DNA of 64,000 nt from Streptomyces sp. ALI-76-A. GTDB lineage: Bacteria; Actinomycetota; Actinomycetes; Streptomycetales; Streptomycetaceae. Below the pieces are notes generated by a model. It made no database searches and was not told where the DNA came from. It saw only the letters and a list, made by a program, of their open reading frames with translations. The stretch spans positions 992,001-1,056,000 of the forward strand of contig NZ_JASVWB010000002.1 of NCBI RefSeq assembly GCF_030287445.1, in the 5' to 3' direction. Below, piece by piece: positions 9,004-18,000 of the stretch (within the stretch, counting starts at the first letter, position 1; every line of letters starts with the position of its first letter). The position numbers were made by a program, and so were the translations under genes.

Positions 9004-9110
9004 GACTACGAGCCTAGACCGTATGGAGAACCGGCGCCTCGCTCGCAAGTTGGCGCGGGTTGCCGCCACTCTGAGTGGCGGTAGAGCCGCAATTGCGGGA
9101 GGTGTCGGTC

Positions 9111-9680
9111 ATGTTCGAGCGTACGTATGCCGGACTGGATGTTCACGCCCGTTCCGTCGTCGGAGCCGCGATCGATGGGGTTTCCGGGGAGATCCGGTGG
9201 CGGAGGCTGGCGCCGCAGACGGAGGCGGTGGGGGTCATCGAGCAGAATGGCCGCCGTCTCGTCGTTCGCGCCGGTGGTGGGGCGGCTGGGGTGCCTGCGC
9301 GGGGTCAGCGTACTGACTGCCTCCGGGCTGGCCGTCGACGTCGGCGACTGGCATCGCTTCACCGGCGCCACCATCAGCTCCTATCTGGTCCTGGTGCCGT
9401 CGGATGCCTCCAGATGCCAGCGCCGGGCGCAGGGTCCGATCACCAAAACCGGCAACAGCCACGCCCGCCGGCTACTACTGGTGGAGGCGTCCTGGCACCA
9501 CCGCAAGCGGTACCGTCCCAGCCGGGAGCTGATGCGCCGCCAGGCCAGTCAGCCGCCCGCCGTCCGGGACCGGGCCGAGCGGGGCAACCGGTGCCTTAAC
9601 CAGCCGTGGAAGCGATTCGACGCCCGCGACAAACGGCCCACCATCGCCGCTGTGGCCGTCGCCTGCCTCGGCCACCCCGC
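9111..9680 (+). pseudogene. IS110-family transposase, internally deleted
   Basis: The ATG at 9111 opens with MFERTYAGLDVHARSVVGAA, the IS110/IS1111 N-terminus with its DEDD-type first Asp (GLDVH). The frame then changes, and another frame continues with SGLAVDVGDWHRFTGATISS, then GPITKTGNSHARRLLLVEAS, the C-terminal Transposase_20 region with its serine-containing segment. The middle of the usual 350-400 aa protein is missing. The element is dead. Confidence 0.65.
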
Positions 9681-9795
9681 CGCCGGCGCGGAAGCGGTTG
9701 ATCTCGGACTGCGCCCTCTGCACGACCCGCAGGTAGCGCGGGTCTTGCAGCATCTCGGCCGAGCGGCGCTGGCTCTCCTCTTGTGTGTTGGGCAT
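9680..9795 (-). other. possible truncated gene start next to IS701
   Basis: On the minus strand an ATG at 9795 begins MPNTQEESQRRSAEMLQDPR, then YLRVVQRAQSEINRFRAGG, a natural-looking helical N-terminus. After about 38 residues it enters the IS110 remnant and loses sense. It is either the broken 5' end of an older gene or a chance frame. Its upstream side is the IS701 insertion point. Confidence 0.3.
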
Positions 9796-9808
9796 GGCCC
9801 GCGCCTAG

Positions 9809-11392
9809 TACTCCAGCAGCGTTTCGCTATCTGGCCTGGTCGGAGGCGTCGCCGGGAGTGTAGTGGCCAGGCGGCGGGCAGGTGGCGGACTCGAGGGAAG
9901 ACCCCACCAACGAGACCATCGGGGCACTGGCCGAGGCCCGGTGCGGGCAGTGCCCGAACATGAGCGACAGCGACGACACGGCGGACGCAACCTGGGCCCG
10001 GGAACTCGACGACCTCTTCCTCCGCATCGGCCACCACTTCGGGCGCGCGGATCTGCGCGCCCGGATGCGTGCCTACGTCCGTGGCCTGCTCGGCCCGGTC
10101 GGCCGCAAGAACGGCTGGCAACTGGCCGAGTTCGCCGGACACCGCACCCCCGACGGCCTTCAACGCCTGCTCAACGGGGCCCGCTGGAACGCCGACGACC
10201 TCCGGGACGACCTGCAGAGCTACGTCGCCGAACACCTCGGCCAAGACGACGGGGTGCTGATCATCGACGACACCGGCTTTCTCAAGAAGGGCACCACCTC
10301 CGCCGGGGTGCAGCGCCAGTACTCCGGCACCGCCGGCCGCACCGAGAACTGCCAGATCGGCGTCTTCGCCGCCTACGCCACCCGCACGGGCCGCGCTCTG
10401 GTGGACCGCGAGCTCTACCTTCCCAAATCCTGGACAGGCGACCGCGAACGCTGCCGGGAGGCGAAGATCCCCGACGAACGCGGCTTCGCCACCAAGGGCG
10501 ACCTGGCCAAACGCCTGGTCCTGCGCGCCTTGGCCTCCCCGCTCCCACTGGCCTGGGTGACGGCGGATGCTGCCTACGGACAGGAGGGACGCTTCTGCCG
10601 CCTGCTGGAGCAGTCCGGCCTCGGTTACGTTCTGGCCGTGCCGAAGTCGCAGCAGGTCTTCGGCCCGCGCGCTGATTACCTGTTCGCCCAGGCTCCCGAC
10701 GAGGCATGGGAGCCACTGTCCTGCGGAGACGGCGCCAAGGGACCGCGTCTCTACGACTGGGCGGCGGTGCAGCTGCATGCGGTGCGGGAGTTCGACTACC
10801 AGAAGGGCGAACAGGTCCGCCGACGGTGGGCACTGGCCCGCCGCAGCCGCAGCAAGCCCGAGGAGATCGCCTACTACCTGGCCTACGCTCCGATGGAGGC
10901 TGAGATCGTCGATCTGGTGCGGATCGCCGGGACGCGCTGGCAGATCGAGGAATGCTTCCAGGCCGCGAAGAACGAGTGCGGCCTGGATCAGTACGAAGTC
11001 CGCCGATACGTCGGCTGGTACCGGCACATCACCCTGGCGATGCTCGCCCACGCCTACCTCGCCGCGATGACGGCCGACGCGGCGGCAAAGGGGGGTGCAG
11101 AAACGGTTCCGGCACCCCGGGCCTGGCCCCGCTCACCGTGGCAGAGGTCCGCCGACTCCTGGCACCTCGCCTCATCCCACACCACCTCCACGGCCCGTCG
11201 CTTCGCCGGCACGCTCTGAACTGGTCGCGCTGGCGCCGACAGCACCAGGCGATCGCCCGGCACTGCCACTACCGACGCAGGGGAGCCTCGTTGGTGGGGT
11301 CTTCCCTCGAGTCCGCCACCTGCCCGCCGCCTGGCCACTACACTCCCGGCGACGCCTCCGACCAGGCCAGATAGCGAAACGCTGCTGGAGTA
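9809..11392 (+). mobile_element. IS701-type element with 106-bp perfect inverted repeats
   Basis: Positions 9809-9914 and 11287-11392 are exact reverse complements over 106 bp, beginning TACTCCAGCAGCG. The element is flanked by CTAG on both sides (9805-9808 and 11393-11396), as expected for a family that duplicates CTAG targets. It carries one transposase on the plus strand. Confidence 0.85.
9882..11219 (+). CDS. IS701-family transposase, C-terminus frameshifted
   Basis: The product carries the RKNGWQLAEFAGHRTPDGLQ block, the first catalytic Asp in GVLIIDDTGFLKKG, the second in LAWVTADAAYGQ and the Glu-containing RWQIEECFQAAKNECGLDQY, as in IS701/DUF4338-like transposases. After about residue 400 the frame turns into Ser/Thr-rich nonsense and stops at 11219. 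A neighbouring frame reads GTPGLAPLTVAEVRRLLAPR and WSRWRRQHQAIARHCHY, the expected C-terminus. A single base is therefore missing around 11090-11110, next to a run of six G. The ATG at 9960 is a plausible alternative start. Confidence 0.7.
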   Translation: MADSREDPTNETIGALAEARCGQCPNMSDSDDTADATWARELDDLFLRIGHHFGRADLRARMRAYVRGLLGPVGRKNGWQLAEFAGHRTPDGLQRLLNGARWNADDLRDDLQSYVAEHLGQDDGVLIIDDTGFLKKGTTSAGVQRQYSGTAGRTENCQIGVFAAYATRTGRALVDRELYLPKSWTGDRERCREAKIPDERGFATKGDLAKRLVLRALASPLPLAWVTADAAYGQEGRFCRLLEQSGLGYVLAVPKSQQVFGPRADYLFAQAPDEAWEPLSCGDGAKGPRLYDWAAVQLHAVREFDYQKGEQVRRRWALARRSRSKPEEIAYYLAYAPMEAEIVDLVRIAGTRWQIEECFQAAKNECGLDQYEVRRYVGWYRHITLAMLAHAYLAAMTADAAAKGGAETVPAPRAWPRSPWQRSADSWHLASSHTTSTARRFAGTL

Positions 11393-11396
11393 CTAG

Positions 11397-12292
11397 GCGG
11401 TTTCGTTTGGATCAGCGGGCGGACCAGAGGAAGATGCCCGCGACGTGAAGTCCGGCGAGGTAGATGGTCGCGGTCTTCTCGTAGCGGGTGGCGATGCCGC
11501 GCCACTGCTTCAGGCGGTTGATACACCGCTCGACGGTATTGCGTTGCTTGTATGCCTCGCGGTCGAAGGCAGGTGGTCTGCCGCCCGCCTGTCCGCGCTG
11601 CCGCCGGTTGGCCTGCTGGTCGGCCCGTTCCGGGATTACCGCACGGATGCCACGTCTGCGCAGGTGGTCGCGGATCGCGCGGGAGGAGTACGCCTTGTCA
11701 GCCAGGACCAGGTCCGGCCTGGTGCGGGGCCGTCCAAAAGGGCGGGGAACACGCAAGCAGGCCAAGACGTCCGTGAAGGCGGGTGCGTCGCCGGCCTGGC
11801 CGGCGGTGAGGACGAACGCGAGTGGCCGGCACCGGCCGTCGGCCGCGAGGTGGATCTTCGTGGTCAGTCCGCCGCGGGACCGGCCGATGGCGTGATCGTC
11901 CGGCTCGTCGGCCGGGGCCCCTTTTTGCGGGCCCCGGCCGCATGCTGGTGTGCCCGCACGATCGTGGAGTCTACCGAGACAGCCCAGCTGACGTCTTCGT
12001 TCGCGTCGGCCTGGGCCACCAGGGCGGTGAGCACCCGCTCCCACGTGCCATCGACGGCCCACATCCGCAGCCGGTTGTAGACGCCCCGCCAGTTGCCGTA
12101 CTTGTCCGGCAGGTGCACCCACTGGGTACCGGTCTGGAACTTAAAGGCGATCGCGTCGATCACCTCACGATGGTCCCGCCAGCGGCCACCCCGCTTCGGC
12201 GTCCGGTCCGGAAGCAACGGCTCGATCCGCGCCCACTGCGCATCAGTCAACGGCACACCCGAACCAACGACCGGCTGATCCAAACGAAATGG
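11397..12292 (-). mobile_element. IS5-type (IS427-like) element
   Basis: The ends share TTTCGTTTGGATCAGC in inverted orientation, and CTAG flanks both sides (11393-11396 and 12293-12296). The left CTAG is also the right target copy of the IS701 element, so the two insertions are nested at one site. One transposase lies on the minus strand in two overlapping frames. Confidence 0.75.
11412..12283 (-). CDS. IS5-family transposase made through a -1 frameshift
   Basis: Frame A (12283 to 11864) begins MDQPVVGSGVPLTDAQWARI with WVHLPDKYGNWRGVYNRLR, and has the first catalytic Asp in VSVDSTIVRAHQHAAGARKK. Frame B takes over near 11925 and supplies GRSRGGLTTKIHLAADG, the second Asp in LVLADKAYSSRAIRDHLRRR and the Glu in RNTVERCINRLKQWRG. 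The frames differ by -1 and overlap at a run of five A on the coding strand (GCAAAAAGGGG) flanked by GC-rich complementary arms. This is the layout expected for programmed frameshifting in the IS427 group. The coordinates span both frames. Confidence 0.75.
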
Positions 12293-13594
12293 CTAGTTCA
12301 ACCCGGCGTCCTGTAGCGGCGGTTCGGCTGCATTCCCGCTGGTCACAGAGGCAGTTAGCGGTCTTCCGAACAGCGGCACAGCGTCGAGCGGATCCTTCTT
12401 GCTGACGTCGATCGAGCCGTCGGGCCGGTTGTACACGTTGTCGGCGAGCTCGGACTTCTCGCTCCAGTCGCCGGCCGTGTTGCGGTCGGCGAGCGGGACC
12501 AGGGCCTGGGCCATGTCGGTGTTCGGTCCCGCGCGCAGGCTGTGGGAGGTGACCTTGAGTCCGTTGATCAGGGACACACCCGCGGCCTTGGCGCGTGCCT
12601 TGACCATCTCGTTGACGGCCCGGCCGGTGAGGAAGAGACCCCGCACGGTCGCGTTCTTCCGGCGCTTGAGGTTGCCCGTGGTCGTCAGGGCCCGGAAGAG
12701 CGGCTTGGTCGGCAGGTAGGCTGACTCGCCGACCGCAGGGTTCTGGTCGTGCTCGGTCGGCTCACACAGCTCGCGAAGATCAGCGAGCCAGGCCCGTACG
12801 CGGGCGACGAACTGAAGGTCGGCGCGGTCGCGGATGAAGCGCCACCGGCCCTTGCCCTTTCGCCGCGTCTTGCTCATGGCGGTCCACACCCACACGCCGT
12901 CGGTGTCGACACGGATCTGCTTGACCAGCAGGTTCGTGACCTCGATGGAGCGGTAGAGCATCCCGTACTGCAGGACGAGCATGGCCGCGTCGCGCCGCCC
13001 GATCCGAGTGCTCTCGTCGATCTTGGCGAGCACCTTGACCAGGTACTTGAGGGTGAGGCCGGCGGACTGTTCCTTCTCCCCGCCGGCCGGGATGAACTCC
13101 TCCAGTCGGTAGTCCTCGATCATCTCGCGGACGAGGGAGGCGTCCGGCCGCTCCCCCTTCGGGTACCAGGAGACGATCCGGGAGCAGTAGGCGAGCAGGC
13201 TGTCCGGGCTGTACTTGCTGCCGTCCTGCTTTCCCGTCTCCATGAGGTAGCCGAAGTACGCGGCAACGTTGGCCGTCGTGGTGGTGGGTTGGGCGATCCG
13301 GCCCTCCTTCGCGCACCACTGCTCGAAGCGCGTGCGCGTGGAGTCGCGGTTGACCCGGGTGTTGCGAGCGCCGCGCTCAGTGATCCGCTTCTTCACGCGG
13401 TCCGGGACCTTGAAGTCCTTGGCCGTGAAGGGCGGTTCCTCGTCGGCGCGTGGCGGCAGCTCACCCTCGGCGAGGATCGTGTGGCGGGTGATCCGGTAGG
13501 GAACCGGGGCGCCGGCCACGGGCAGCAGTCGTTCGTGGTCGTCGACAATCTCGGCGTCGACGATTTCCTCCAGTTCGGTCGCTTCGGTGCTCAA
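12293..13594 (-). CDS. tyrosine recombinase/integrase-like protein
   Basis: A 433-aa protein. The TTG start at 13594 is supported by a TTGA overlap with the upstream stop. An N-terminal SAM-like region (TRFEQWCAKEGRIAQPTTTT) precedes a catalytic part. Arg I is likely in YGMLYRSIEVTNLL, and the H-x-x-R box is SHSLRAG. A candidate catalytic Tyr is in NVYNRPDGSI. The layout fits a divergent phage-integrase-fold enzyme. The TAG stop lies within the CTAG target of the IS5 element, so the C-terminus may have been altered by that insertion. It is coupled to a HEPN/zinc-ribbon gene, which is not a usual partner. Confidence 0.65.
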   Translation of the reverse strand: MSTEATELEEIVDAEIVDDHERLLPVAGAPVPYRITRHTILAEGELPPRADEEPPFTAKDFKVPDRVKKRITERGARNTRVNRDSTRTRFEQWCAKEGRIAQPTTTTANVAAYFGYLMETGKQDGSKYSPDSLLAYCSRIVSWYPKGERPDASLVREMIEDYRLEEFIPAGGEKEQSAGLTLKYLVKVLAKIDESTRIGRRDAAMLVLQYGMLYRSIEVTNLLVKQIRVDTDGVWVWTAMSKTRRKGKGRWRFIRDRADLQFVARVRAWLADLRELCEPTEHDQNPAVGESAYLPTKPLFRALTTTGNLKRRKNATVRGLFLTGRAVNEMVKARAKAAGVSLINGLKVTSHSLRAGPNTDMAQALVPLADRNTAGDWSEKSELADNVYNRPDGSIDVSKKDPLDAVPLFGRPLTASVTSGNAAEPPLQDAGLN

Positions 13595-14547
13595 CCCAGG
13601 CTCCCCAGGCAGTCGTTGCAAATGGCGACGTGGTCCTCTCCCTGCTGGTAGAGCTGGCTGCAGCGCAGGCAGGACTCCAGTCCCTGAAACTCCCTCGAGC
13701 AGCCGAAGCAGTACTGCATGGCCTGCTCCGGCGCGGCAGCCAGGTACGCCTCGCCGATCAGTGCCTCTGCGCCGCACTCTGGGCAGGGGGGGGCGAGATC
13801 GGACTCCGTCCCGTCGTTGCTCCAGGAGTGCCCGAGCACCCCCGCCGCGTACTCCGACGGGAAGGCCTCGGCGTCCCAGTCGGTCTCGCAGAACAGACAG
13901 CGGACCTCGCCGCCCTCGGCGAGCAGGGCCCACGTGAGACAGTCCGGGCAGCGCAGGGTGTACCACTCCAGGCCGGCCAGCTCGGGCTTGATGCGGTCCA
14001 TGATGATCGAGGAGTAGCCGCGTATGCGGGGCAGCGCCTGCCGCACGTGGTACATCTGCTGGTCCAGGTGCTGCGCTTCGGCGCCGGTCAGGCCCGGCCG
14101 CAGGTGGTCGTTGACGAAGGCGATGAGGAAGTCCAGCACCTGCGCGGCACGGGCCTCGATGGCGGGCGCGGTGGCGGTCAGCCCGAAGTGCTGCAGGCGG
14201 TTGCGTTGCTTGGCCAGGGCGGTGATGTGCGCCTTGTCCTCCGGCGCGATCTCCACGCCCCGCGCGCGCAGCCGCTTGATCGCGTCGTCGATCTTGCAGC
14301 TGGTGAAGTCCCCCTGCCGGTAGGCGAGTTCGTCGGCCTCGTCCGGCTTGGTGAAGACCTGGCGCCAGTCGAAGGAGACCAGGAGCGCTTTGAGGAGCAC
14401 CTCGGTGGCCGCCTGGAGGTGCAGGACGCCGTACTTCAGATCCCGCTCGTCGGGCTCCTCGCGGTCCAGGTGGGCGACGACGCTGCGCAGGTAGTCCATG
14501 CCGTTGCGGACCGGCGGATAGTTCATCTCCGCCCCGGCCGCGCTCAC
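13591..14547 (-). CDS. HEPN-like domain plus zinc-ribbon protein
   Basis: A 318-aa protein. Residues about 35-150 are helical and contain AKQRNRLQHFG, an R-x4-H motif (Arg115...His120) typical of HEPN RNase domains. A preceding helix (LHLQAATEVLLKALL) also fits HEPN. Residues about 210-318 hold at least three Cys pairs (CPDC...CLFC, CPEC...CFGC, CLRC...CNDC), likely zinc ribbons. HEPN domains with this motif often cleave RNA in toxin or defence settings. The combination suggests RNA or nucleoprotein binding plus nuclease activity. It overlaps the recombinase gene and is co-transcribed. ATG 14526 is an alternative start. Confidence 0.6.
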   Translation of the reverse strand: MSAAGAEMNYPPVRNGMDYLRSVVAHLDREEPDERDLKYGVLHLQAATEVLLKALLVSFDWRQVFTKPDEADELAYRQGDFTSCKIDDAIKRLRARGVEIAPEDKAHITALAKQRNRLQHFGLTATAPAIEARAAQVLDFLIAFVNDHLRPGLTGAEAQHLDQQMYHVRQALPRIRGYSSIIMDRIKPELAGLEWYTLRCPDCLTWALLAEGGEVRCLFCETDWDAEAFPSEYAAGVLGHSWSNDGTESDLAPPCPECGAEALIGEAYLAAAPEQAMQYCFGCSREFQGLESCLRCSQLYQQGEDHVAICNDCLGSLG

Positions 14548-15042
14548 GCCGGTACGCCCGCGGCGGCATCGAGACGGTGGAGCGTCACCGTAGGACGGGC
14601 GGCGGCCGGGTGGCCGCGGGGTCGAACTCGGTCAGGGTCACGCGCGCGCTCCGCTCGTTCACACGGTCAACTTTCAAGGCACGAAACCTTGCTGGCGTCG
14701 GGTCTTCTGACCCCTCCTCAGTACCTCGTATTCTGCCACGAATAGGAGGTAAGGACAGCCTTAGTAGATGAGCTCGCACAAGGCAAGAGGGGTCGAAAGG
14801 CGCGGCCCCCTGGCGGTCTGTCGGGGCTCCAGAGATCTCGTCACCCCGGCGCTCCCGAGATTGGCAGCGCACGCCCCGTTCTGCGGGTCGCTTTTCTGAC
14901 GCTTCTCCTCCACCTCACCCTCCAGGCGGTTTACCCGTCTCGCCGATGGCGCGCAGCATCAGCGGCCGCGACATCGCCGGGGCGGCCCGCACCGCTGGAC
15001 GGTGAGGTGGAGAAGAAGCTGCTGGCCACAGGCGGCGCCTGG
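14548..15042. other. intergenic stretch with an inverted repeat
   Basis: No gene is well supported here. It presumably carries the promoter of the HEPN/recombinase pair and the 3' region of the nuclease gene. CTTCTCCTCCACCTCACC at 14902-14919 and the complement of 15001-15018 match at 17 of 18 positions, framing an 80-nt interior immediately downstream of the nuclease stop codon. This could be a long-looped terminator or old inverted ends. Confidence 0.4.
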
Positions 15043-18000
15043 TCACGGGGTCTCGGGCGGTCCGGCCGGCGCCCAGCCGGGCTCGGGGTCGTCGGGCTGG
15101 CTGAGGATGGCCGGGAGGTGATCGACGGTGGTGTAGGTGATGCCGGGATCGGTGAGGAACGCGGTCGGCTCGACGTTGCGGGTGACAAACAACGGCAGTA
15201 CCCGCCAGGGGTGTTCGCCGTGGACACCGCAGGCCGCTGCGGCCTGGGCCGCGTACTGGGCGATGGTGGCGGCTTTCCTGAGCAGCTTGTCCCGGTAGTC
15301 GGTGTTGAACTTCTTCATGTGCAGCTGCAGGGCGTGGGCTGCGACGGCGCGGGTGGGGTTCTTCGCCTCGATCACCCACAGTCGGTGGGTGTCGCGGTCG
15401 GCGACCAGGAGGTCGATCTCTCCGGTCAGGTCAGGGATGCCGAGCATGGCGGCGTTCTTCTTCAGGAGGCGGAAGCGGTGCGGCAGTCCGGCACGGCGGG
15501 CGGCATCCCGCACGTCGTTCTCCAGGCGCTGGTCGCGTTGCTGGCGGTGGCGCAGGAGGGCTTTGTCGACGGGGTCGGGGAGTTCGGGGTGCGGGAGGTG
15601 GCCGTCGTCGAGGTAGGCGGCGTACGTCTCCAGGGAGACGTGGGCGAGCCAGGGCAGGACGAGGAGCTGCTTGCCGTGGGCGATGAGGGGGTGGGTCAGT
15701 GGCCGGGTGCGGCGCTCGACCTCGGTGTAGGCGTGCTCGCCGGGGCCGTCGGCGTTGCCGGGGTGCAGGCGCAGACGGTCGACAGCCGCGTGGAGTTGGT
15801 CGGCGGGAAGCCCGGACCATGCGGCGCTCTCAGTGACCAGTTCCTCGGGGGTCGCGGTGATGGTGCCGCTCTCGCCGGTGGGCCAGTCGATGGCGGTGGC
15901 GAGGACTGCGACGATCGCGTCCAGACTGCATCCCCAGTGCTGGATGAGGAGCTGGTCGGCCTTGGCGAGTTCGCTGCCGGCGGGAATGGCCGCTTCCCTG
16001 AAGGCGACGGGCGTAGGCACGTTCGGGCGGGCGAGTACGCCGGCGTCGATGGCCTCGAGTTTGGTGTCGGCGGCGGTCGCGATCATCCGCTCGTGGCGGG
16101 CGTAGTGGTAGGCGCCGGCGTCGAACCCGAGATGGACCCCGGGTGCCGCGGTCTGGGCCGGGGCCGGGGTGTCGGGATCGGGGTCGACGCTGAGAGTGAA
16201 CAGCCCGCTGGGATCGATGGTCAGGACAAGGTCGTGCAGACGGCGCCCGGCGGCGACCGCTGTGTTGCCGGTGGTGAGGACGACTTCGGCGAGCGCGACG
16301 AGCTCGGCGACGGCAAGGACGTCGACGGGCCGGTGGCCGGCGGGCGGTGTGAGGAGCGCCTGCTGCAGCAGCAGGTGCAGCGCCGTGGTGGCGGTCATGG
16401 AGTCCTGCTGCTGGCGTCGGGACTCCTCCGCCCAGTTGTCCGCCCAGGGGGCCGCGAGGTTGATGGCGGTGGTGGTGTGCGAGCGGGTGCGGTGCGACCA
16501 CGCGGCGTTCAGGTGCCGGGCGAGTTCGCCGAACAGATCCGGATGGTAGGCGCTGATCTGGTCGGCGAGTTCGGCCTCCAGGGCGTGCAGGAGCTGCTCG
16601 GCGGGACCGCCGGGGCGGCATGCGTCGGCGCCGTGCCACGTGCCGGTCGGCACGCCCGTGCGGCGTACGGCGGCGGCCGCGGCACGCAGGGCGCGAACGT
16701 GGAGGTGCGGTGTGCGCGGCAGTGTGTAGGCAGGGCGGGTTGGGGGCCAGGAGTTGGTGATGCCGGCCAGGAGCAGGAGAGGGTGGCCGCTGTTCCACGC
16801 GTCGGTGAAGGTGTCGATGTCGGTGCCGGGCCCGGCGGCGCGGCCATCGCGGACTTGGGTGATGAGTTCGTGGACGAGCCGGCCCAGGATGCGGTGGCCC
16901 TGGTGGCCGTCGCCGGCGAAAGTGGCGAGGAGTGGCGGGTCGACGACGAGTCCGATCCGGGCGGTCTCGGGGTCGGCGCCGGCGCGCAGGAGGAGCCGCT
17001 CCCCCGCGTCGGCGTCATCGGCCGGCTCCGGTGCTGCGGTGGGCAGTTGGTGGGGTTCGTCGGAGACGGTCACGTCCACGATGAGGGGTGCGCCGTCGGG
17101 GAGTGTCGCGTGCGCGGCGACCGGCTCGATGGTGGTGAGCGTGGTGTGCAGGGCGTCGACCAGGTCGTCCATGCCCCGCGCGTCGAGTGGGCCGCCGTGC
17201 CGTTGAGAGGGGACAGCGACGATCACCATCGGCGGGACGGTCGATGTGCGGATCAGCATCGTGCCCTCGGAACTGTGGTACTCCAGGCAGGCTCTCGTCC
17301 CGTGGGCCCCGGGCTCGGGTGGGATCGGTGTGACGCGGGTGAACTCCCGTACGCCCGGCAGGCCGGCGGCATTCAGCACGTGGTCGGTGGCCGCGTGTAC
17401 GGCTGCGTGTTCCCAGACCTGGTCGTACGGCGTGACGGGGACGAGCGCGATGTCGTCGCGGTCGGGGCCGGGCAGCAGCAGGGTGGCGTTGCGGTGCCAG
17501 AGCGACCACGCGTCGAGGGCATCGAGGTAGGCCACGCCGTGCACGCCGGGGTGTTCGGTGAGTTCCAGGACGAACAGGGCCGGCAGGGTCGGGTCGCCGT
17601 TGGCCTGGTGGAGGATCTCGGCGAGTTCCTCGACGTGGAGGAAGGCGGTGTCGCGGATCACCTCGCGTGTCAGGACGTGGGGGCCGCCGTAGATGACGAG
17701 GCGGCCGCGGCCCGGCGGGGTGTCGGTGAGGGCGGCGCGGCCTTCCTCAATGCGGCCGCTCAGGGCGCCGTCCGCCAGCGCGCTGACGATGGCGATGTCG
17801 TAGCGGTGGGTGGGCGAGGTCATGCGGCACACCGGTCCGGGGCGGGCGGGGATGTGGTCCAGGCCGAGGAGTTGGGCGAGCCGGGAGACGGTCACCTCCT
17901 GCAGCCGTTCCTCGGCCGCGGCGAGTTCGTCCGGTGGCAGGAGGGCGAGCAGCCGGGTGGCGGCCGGGGCGATGGCGTCCGTCGCCGAGCCGGCGGGGAC

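Noticed and set aside
12293..14569. A single 758-codon minus-strand frame joining the recombinase to an N-terminal extension
   Set aside because: The upstream part is a Gly/Arg/Ala-rich out-of-frame reading of the HEPN/zinc-ribbon gene. The TTGA overlap gives a better recombinase start at 13594.
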